Shown here one piece after another: positions 58,301 to 64,000 of a DNA stretch of 64,000 nucleotides (position 1 is its first letter; each line of letters opens with the position of its first letter). The notes under the pieces were generated by a model that was not told the origin of the DNA, made no database searches, and was given only the letters and a program-made list of their open reading frames with translations. Source of the DNA: Struthio camelus (Eukaryota; Chordata; Aves; Struthioniformes; Struthionidae); contig NC_090946.1 of assembly GCF_040807025.1 (NCBI RefSeq), forward strand, positions 6,552,001 to 6,616,000. The letters are read 5' to 3'. The position numbers and the translations under genes were made by a program.

Positions 58301-61262
58301 CTGGACGGGCAGAGGGCCAGCCTCATCGTTCCGCAGCTGGCTGAGAAACTCTTGCCACTCTTCGATGATGTAAGGCTCGGGAGAGAGTCGGGGGCCCGCT
58401 GGGTCCCCCGGGATCTGATGCGGATGGCCAGCCCAGGCTGCTCCAGCCACATTGACCCCCTTGCCCATCGTGGTTTTGGAGCAGCCAGGGCTGAGCTCCT
58501 CTCCTCTTCCTTCCCACCAGGAGTCCGGCTGCGTCAGAAACCTCTCCATCAACCTCCTGAAAGATATGATGACAATGGTAGCGGGCACCACAAGAAAACT
58601 GATGAGGAAGCAAGTGCAGAGGAGCCTGCTCCTCCTCTTCTTCCACTTGCACGACCAGGTCCAGAGCGTGGCCCAGGTGTGGATTTCTGACCTGACCAGT
58701 CATTGCAGGAGGGCAATGCTGACCCCCTCCCCACCTTGGCTGGGCCTCAGCATCAAGAGCAAAGGCTGCCGGCAGTCGCTCCCTTTGAATGGGTGTTACC
58801 TTGAGGCCCAACCTCCGGAGGCCCTGAGCAGGGCACAGAGCCTCCTCCCTGTCTCTACCAAGCCACCCACTGCCCTGCCTTCATCCTCCTGCCATGCCTC
58901 TTCCTGCACAGATGGACAGAGAGCTGAGGTCCCCTCACAGCCCCGCTCCCTCCCTACAGCCCTCCACCAGTGCGGGCCATAGCAAGAGCCCCGGCAGGCC
59001 CAGAGAAGCTGGCCATTTCCCAGAGCTCCTCTACCTGCTCCAACAAGGCTCGGCAGCCATCCATGGCCAAAACAGCCTAAGCACTCGAGGCCCCACAGGC
59101 TTCCCAGCTGTCCTGCAGGAGTCAAAAAGCCAGGGTTATGCTCTCCCCATCACGGCCCTCCTCCCCTCCCGCCCCACCACGCTCTGCCCAGGGGACACAC
59201 AGGTGTCTGGGCTGGGGCACGCCCCAGCTCTCTAAGGCATGACCACCACAGCAACAGAGTTCACCCTACCCATGGCCAGGGCACTTGGCCCCTGCAGAGG
59301 GGTGCAGCACCCTCAAGGGGTTGCGAGAGCCAGCACGTTGCCCAGCCTCCCCCTGCCTGGGGAGGGCAGAGACACAGACACTTGCAATCAGGGCAGAGAA
59401 CCAGCCCTGCATCCCAGCTACCAAGCTCTGGAGCCTGGCCACAAGGCAACAGCAACTGAGCAGGACAGGGAGCCCAGCACCACGCTGGGAAGCCCCAGGG
59501 GAGGCTCTTCTGCCCGAGTCCTGCACTGGCGTCGCTGGGACTGCAGCACTTCAGCCTCCTCCTGGCTTTGGCTACAGCTCAGCACCTCTTGGCCATCTCT
59601 GTCCTGCTGCCCTGGCAGCATAAGGCGCCTGAGATGGTGGTTGCCTCACATCTCTGCCTGGGGCACTGAACCCAGTGGCAGACTTGGCGCCCAGCTGCGG
59701 CATCTTCCCACCACGGGCTAAGAAAGGCTCTGAGCCTCACCACAAGAACGGGGGCACAGGATCTCCTCCCCTGGGCCACGGTGGCATCTCTCACTCTCTG
59801 CTGCTGTGCAGGCCTCTCAGGAAGCCCTCCTGGGCGCTGCCAAGTTCCTGAAATGGCAGCAGCTCACCTACCTCACCGAGACAGGACAGACAAGGCGCAT
59901 CAGCGAGTACCTGGTAAGCACAGCCCCAAAGCACCCAGCCTGCATAAGGCCTGGGCCCCTCCAGGCCCAGTGTATAGTGCAGGCAGCTGTGCCCCTCGCT
60001 CACCTCTGGCACGCTCAGGCAACTCCAGCCCACCTGGCACCTCATCATCCCTGGGGAACACTGTGGCCTCTGCTCCCTCCAAACCCGAGCGCTACGCGCC
60101 TCCTGGCCGGGCACCGTGAACGCCCTGGCAGGGGAAGGAAGGGGAGACTGCTCCTAGGTGGAGGTGCTGGCCAGCTGAGTGGGGAGGCTCGGCACCAACC
60201 ACCAACCCTTGTGCTCTCCCCAGCTGGCAAAGGAGAACAACAGAGCAGAATACCTGCGCCAGAGCCTGCGCTACCTGCAGAGCCCGCAGGAGCCCTTGCA
60301 AGAGGAAGCCGTGAGGTTCCTTGGTGAGCCACAACCCCTGCTGGGGTCCCTCTCTGTCCCAGGGCAGCTTGGCCCCAGCCCTGGCTTTTGGGCTGGCAGC
60401 CACAACCAGCCCCGGGGCTGCCACAGCCCCACCTGCCCCGTGCAGGAAGCCCCGTGCCTGGCAGCTCCATGTCACCTTCTCCCAGCCTTGTCCACACCAG
60501 TGGGAATAGTGGGGGCCTTGGCCAGTCCCTTACAGCCTCCTTGAGTGTTACGCTCTGGAGAGCACCCTGCAGTCAGCCCTGCCTGCACAGAGCAGGGCCC
60601 GCGGCCACGCCAGCAGGGCTGGGAAGGAGCTCTGCTGCTGGCAGTGCGCTGGCGAGCGGGATTTGTGACAGGCTCTGTGTGTGCCTAGGGCTCATTGGAC
60701 GGCAGATGAGGGAGCAGGATGAGGAGGAGCTGCAGCACATTTGCAAGGGTGAGTGAGGGCAGTGGCAGGTCAGCCAGGGCTGACAGGGAGGAAGACACAC
60801 CCTGGGCAGTGAGCACCCCACCCCACTGCTCTGCTCCCCTTGCGCAGCAGGGGCCTTGGGGGGAGAGGAGAGAGAGTTCAGGGGCCCTTGGGACATTCCT
60901 GGCCACACACTTGCAGCTGAGCCATTTGTCCCCCCACTTCCTCCTGGCCATGGGAAGAGCTAGGTGGGACCGGCCCTGGCAGCAGGGGAGGGGAAGCCTG
61001 GGGTCTGCACAGATCCAGGGGGGGGTTGATCTCTGCTCTGGTCCTTGCTCTTTCAGCCCTTGAAACCTTGCAGAAGAGAGTCAGGCCCTCCACTTGTTCG
61101 CTGGTGGCCCAAACCATCCTGATCCTGAGAGCTTCAAGGACAAAGTCTCCAGCCAGAGCCAGCCAAGGAACCCTCTCCTCCTGGATCAGGAACAAGTGGC
61201 AGAGGTGGCAGCGGCCTCTAAGACACAGCAGCCTTTGCTGCTGCACCTCTGCTCACTTCTGA
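49359..61262 (+). CDS. MROH-like: Maestro heat-like repeat (MROH) family protein, 22 coding exons, about 1,221 aa
   Basis: Exons read from AG/GT signals: 49359-50202, 50336-50403, 50623-50745, 51034-51113, 51533-51656, 51984-52070, 52510-52710, 53110-53290, 53917-54023, 54443-54592, 54775-54929, 55321-55486, 56126-56313, 56403-56540, 57219-57333, 57789-57926, 58193-58369, 58521-58676, 59812-59913, 60224-60323, 60689-60748, 61057-61262. They total 3,666 bases, exactly 1,222 codons including the TGA, with matching phases at every junction; that agreement supports an intact gene. Residues 1-281 are tandem repeats plus an acidic tract. The rest is alpha-helical HEAT-like repeats, including LGRLVGHVILCCACQDQGTS in exon 8, HLLELLSREKPSHEIP in exon 15, LVPALMESLQDTDTDIREKA in exon 17 and the family-type tail SLVAQTILILRAS in exon 22. 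MROH proteins are little-studied HEAT scaffolds, and birds carry expanded lineage-specific sets; a molecular function cannot be assigned. The ATG at 49359 is chosen because it lies one base after a good acceptor. The family member (2B-like, 7-like or other) is not resolvable by eye. Confidence 0.85.
49365..49990 (+). repeat. Coding minisatellite in the first MROH exon, about 90-base unit, 7 copies
   Basis: Each copy encodes roughly PPRHPRVAWEK, a DGSISCPR stretch and ALKEKEED. Starts lie near 49368, 49461, 49557, 49647, 49737, 49826 and 49919. Length varies by whole codons (about 84-96 bases), so the frame is kept throughout. The first five copies are almost identical and the last two are more diverged and more acidic. 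This pattern suggests recent in-frame expansion. Confidence 0.9.
49945..50135 (+). repeat. Acidic Glu/Asp tract encoded by GAG/GAC microsatellite
   Basis: Runs of GAGGAG and GACGAG encode about 30 consecutive Glu and Asp residues at roughly protein positions 214-246. A short interruption (GGPSTYTRVAW) and a second EEEEEE run follow. The tract is in frame with the rest of the MROH protein. The minus strand gives a long Ser-rich shadow frame that is not a gene. Confidence 0.85.
53557..53562 (+). terminator. Intronic polyadenylation signal in MROH intron 8
   Basis: An AATAAA lies 267 bases into the intron after exon 8. If exon 8 is not spliced, its frame stays open to a stop at 53473-53475 just before this signal, giving a possible short protein of 630 residues. 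The signal is seen directly; its use is inference. Confidence 0.35.
56708..56744 (+). repeat. Poly-G runs in MROH intron 14
   Basis: Two runs of ten or more G, separated by AGTGTGCAGT, lie in the intron between exons 14 and 15. They are simple-sequence tracts with G-quadruplex potential on the coding strand. C-rich (CCCCCAC) repeats lie about 90 bases further on. Confidence 0.8.
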
Positions 61263-64000
61263 GCCTGGCCTGCTCGGCCCATGGCGGCCACCGGAGCGCG
61301 CAAGGAACTCTGGGGGCTTCCTGGCCTCTCTGCCGCTGCCAGGCCACCCTGTGCTTGTTAGAGAAGGACATGGTAACTCAGATGGTAACTAGCTTAGCAC
61401 AAGTCTAACCCTTGCTTAGCACTAGCATCTCAAGTGAACAAAGCCTGCAAGCCTCCAGGCCGAACTGTCAACAAACTCGAGAATCATTGCTGACCACAAA
61501 ACCACAAGGTCAGTTCAAATCAGCTAATGAGGACACACAACTACCTAATGAGGACATACAACAGGATGCATACAGGAGACCAGACGGGATGCACCTGGGT
61601 GGTGGTTCACCTCTGAGAGGACAAGGGACCATGGAAGACAAGGACATGGCAACCAGCCCGGGATGTAGGCCAAGACCAATCAGAAAGAGAGAGACCACCA
61701 ACTCAGTAGAAACTGAACGAGACCTTCCCTGGCAGGCAGGGAAATAAGACTGTAAAGAATCTCTTTGTTCGGGGTCCCTCCTTAGAGGCATCCACCTCAA
61801 GCTCTTGCTTTGCTGCACCACCAACAAATAATCAATTCCTTTTGCTGCTAGACCTGTGCGAGACTCTGCTCCTTGGAAACCTAGGCTCAAACTGTTTCCA
61901 TAGCACTGCTACACTTTCCCCAAAGCAGCAGCCCTGCCTCTTCACCACATGTCGGGATCTTTTCTTGGTGGAAACTAAACGGCAGAAAACTCAGGCCCTG
62001 AAGGAATCAGGATCATCCCGAGAGCTAGGACACGCACTCTTCCCGCCGGAACACACTCACACACACACAGTGTCTTTGCCACAAAGCGCCAGCTACTCTG
62101 CTGGGGTGCAAAACCAAGAGGCAAGGAGAAGAAAAGCTTTCGCGTCCCCTGCTCTCTCCAGAGACGTGGTGGAGCAAGAGCAGGCCTCGCGCTCTGCAGG
62201 GCTTACCTGTCCCGTCAAAGGGTCTCTGGGGTCTGAGATGCAGCTCCAGACCTTTTCTAGCACTATGGCCTACAGCGCACAGGCCCTGGCATTGCCCATT
62301 TGTTGCCTCAAGCGCTCCATGCTGAGATGGAGGGCAACCAAGGCAGATCCCAGCGGAAAGGTCCTCCCACAGGGTCAGTCCCTGTTCTAAGGGGGTCCCC
62401 CTCACCTTAGGACATGCAAGAGCATCTTTCTCCAGCTGGCCTCTGCCTCAACGCTGGAGAGGAGAAGCTGGCAACGAATTGTAGAAGGACTTTTTCCAAA
62501 AAGGGGCCGCAGGAGCAGGTGAACTGGTCATGCTGACCTTGTTGAACCATAGCTGATCTACTATTAGCCTCTTACCTTCACTGCTACCTGGAAAGCTGAG
62601 GGCAAGACAACACAGCTCTTCAAAAGCTACCTCCTTGCTGATGTGTAGACTATCTTCAACAACAAACACAAGCTAATCAAGGTTGGTTTCCAACACTAGG
62701 GAAGAGAATCTTAGGCTCAACATTTTCAAATGTTAGCTTAGATGTTTATTATGCTTCTGCCATCATCAGCCCCTCTCAAAGTAGGCTTATTTACAGATGT
62801 CTCCAACCACTGCCACTTTTAGGGCTTCCAATGCATGTTTCCAGGACCTAGCCCCTACAAGGACAACTCCTTAGCTGACCTTTCAGACACATCACTGCAG
62901 AGGGTATTCAGCTAGAGACATACATACAAATACACACCCAGAAACCAAGACAAACAACTTGAAATGAATACAGAGAGCTTGTTTTCTGCTCGTTAACATG
63001 TATCCTGGAAGAAGGACTGAGGGTGCCAGCACACTAAGCAAAGCTTCTCTACCAAGAGAGAAGTCTCAAAGCATGGCTGGGTACTAGGTCACAATATCTC
63101 TTCCAGTGCTGCCTCCTTAGCAAACAGGAGAGAATACGCCCGTTTTTCCCCCCCCCCACCCCCCCCAGGGAAGAAGCCCTGAAACAAAGAAAGTTGGATT
63201 ATTTCTTACTAGAAAATTCTACCCAATGGGGCACGTTTGGCTGAGAGAGCTCAGTTCCAGGAACTCGCTTGCATTACTTTTTGGCCTTAGTACTCACGTA
63301 CACTAGAGGATAACACTATTCCTTTTCGCTTTAGGGCTAATCACCACCAATATCCTTGTATGGGTGAGAGAAATCTCATCGGAATACTTTCTACTAGTAG
63401 CACTCAAATTTCACTGCACCTGTTACCATCTCACTACTGCCCCCTTTCCCAAAATTCCTCCACAATGCCTTCCAAAGGAGAAGGCACAAAGAAAGTTAGC
63501 TGCTTTACTTATCCCACAGCTTGGAGCCCATCTGTGAAGGATGACCAGGGGTCAGAGGATCTTCCCCCCCCCCCCCCAATACACGGGAGGAATGCTGTCA
63601 AGAGAAGCAGAGACTCTGCGCCCTTTAGGGCTCACAGGAGAGGATGGAGTGATTTACCATAGTTTTGGCCAAGGAGCTAACATCACCTCAACAACAAAGG
63701 ACACTGCAAGATGCCTTTGTTCTAGACAAACTGCCTACATCAGCTAAGTGTAAACACTCCTCCTGTAACTGCCTGGCCCACTCCTTCTAGGTACAGGCAG
63801 CTATTGATGACTCTCAACACACTGAAATATAGGCCCAGGACAACAGCAGTGGCTTCGAGAAGCAAAGGCACAGAGTACAACTTAGAGAAGTGCAGGCCTG
63901 AAGTGATAAGGCATGGGACGCAGACTCGGCACTGGAGACCTCCTGGCTATAAACTACTCAGCCAGGCGAGGATGGGGAGCGCATACGTGGTTCAGCCCAA
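61263..64000. other. MROH 3' flank, no recognised gene
   Basis: No canonical AATAAA is found in the first 600 bases after the MROH stop; the nearest candidates are AATAAG near 61743 and AAATAATC near 61827, so the transcript end is unresolved. Segment 61370-61870 has LTR-like features (a CCAATCAG box near 61677, an AATAAG, then a CGGGGTCCCTCC stretch) but no clear ends. A short AC-rich tract lies near 62047-62069, and C runs near 63150 and 63565. No exon or RNA gene was recognised to the window end. Confidence 0.4.

Overview
This window is nuclear vertebrate DNA, most likely from a bird and probably from a small GC-rich chromosome. Three things point that way. There is a CR1 non-LTR retrotransposon fragment. 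There is a compact gene of 22 coding exons with many introns of only 90-450 bases, belonging to the maestro heat-like repeat (MROH) family. And there are CpG islands and GC-rich minisatellites of the kind typical of avian microchromosomes. No bacterial, organellar or viral genes were seen. Species and chromosome cannot be named from the sequence alone. Layout, left to right: (1) 1-3950, unique G-poor DNA without a recognisable gene, probably the first intron of a leftward transcript. (2) 3960-5800, a large CpG island holding a bidirectional promoter with three CCAAT boxes about 31 bases apart and YY1-like motifs. (3) 6003-36836, about 31 kb of a 20-base minisatellite (roughly 1,500 units) with a near-constant half and a variable half. 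It is organised into 0.6-kb and 5.7-7.3-kb higher-order repeats. (4) 36837-about 41330, a second minisatellite with a 31-base unit, clear at first and increasingly decayed to the right. (5) 41880-43090, a chain of inverted repeats in which one unit of about 250 bases alternates in orientation, giving near-perfect stems up to about 143 base pairs. (6) 43390-45540, a probable leftward spliced non-coding transcript that starts in a second CpG island and ends at an AATAAA. (7) 45371-45799, a second copy of the core promoter at 4591-5060, in the same orientation and 40.77 kb away, followed by a short 30-base minisatellite. (8) 46190-47650, sequence without a recognised gene. (9) 47676-48616, the CR1 fragment. 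(10) 49359-61262, the MROH-family gene on the plus strand. (11) 61263-64000, downstream sequence with a possible LTR-like segment. The MROH gene is the only well-supported protein gene. Its 22 coding exons, read independently from splice signals, join into one uninterrupted 1,221-codon frame. The first coding exon is itself a minisatellite: seven copies of a roughly 30-residue unit followed by a long acidic tract. The most unusual features are the two matched bidirectional promoters that bracket about 40 kb of tandem and inverted repeats, the very regular 20-base array, and the hairpin chain at 42-43 kb. Whether these act together is not shown by the sequence; the shared promoter copies suggest they arose by one local duplication or expansion.
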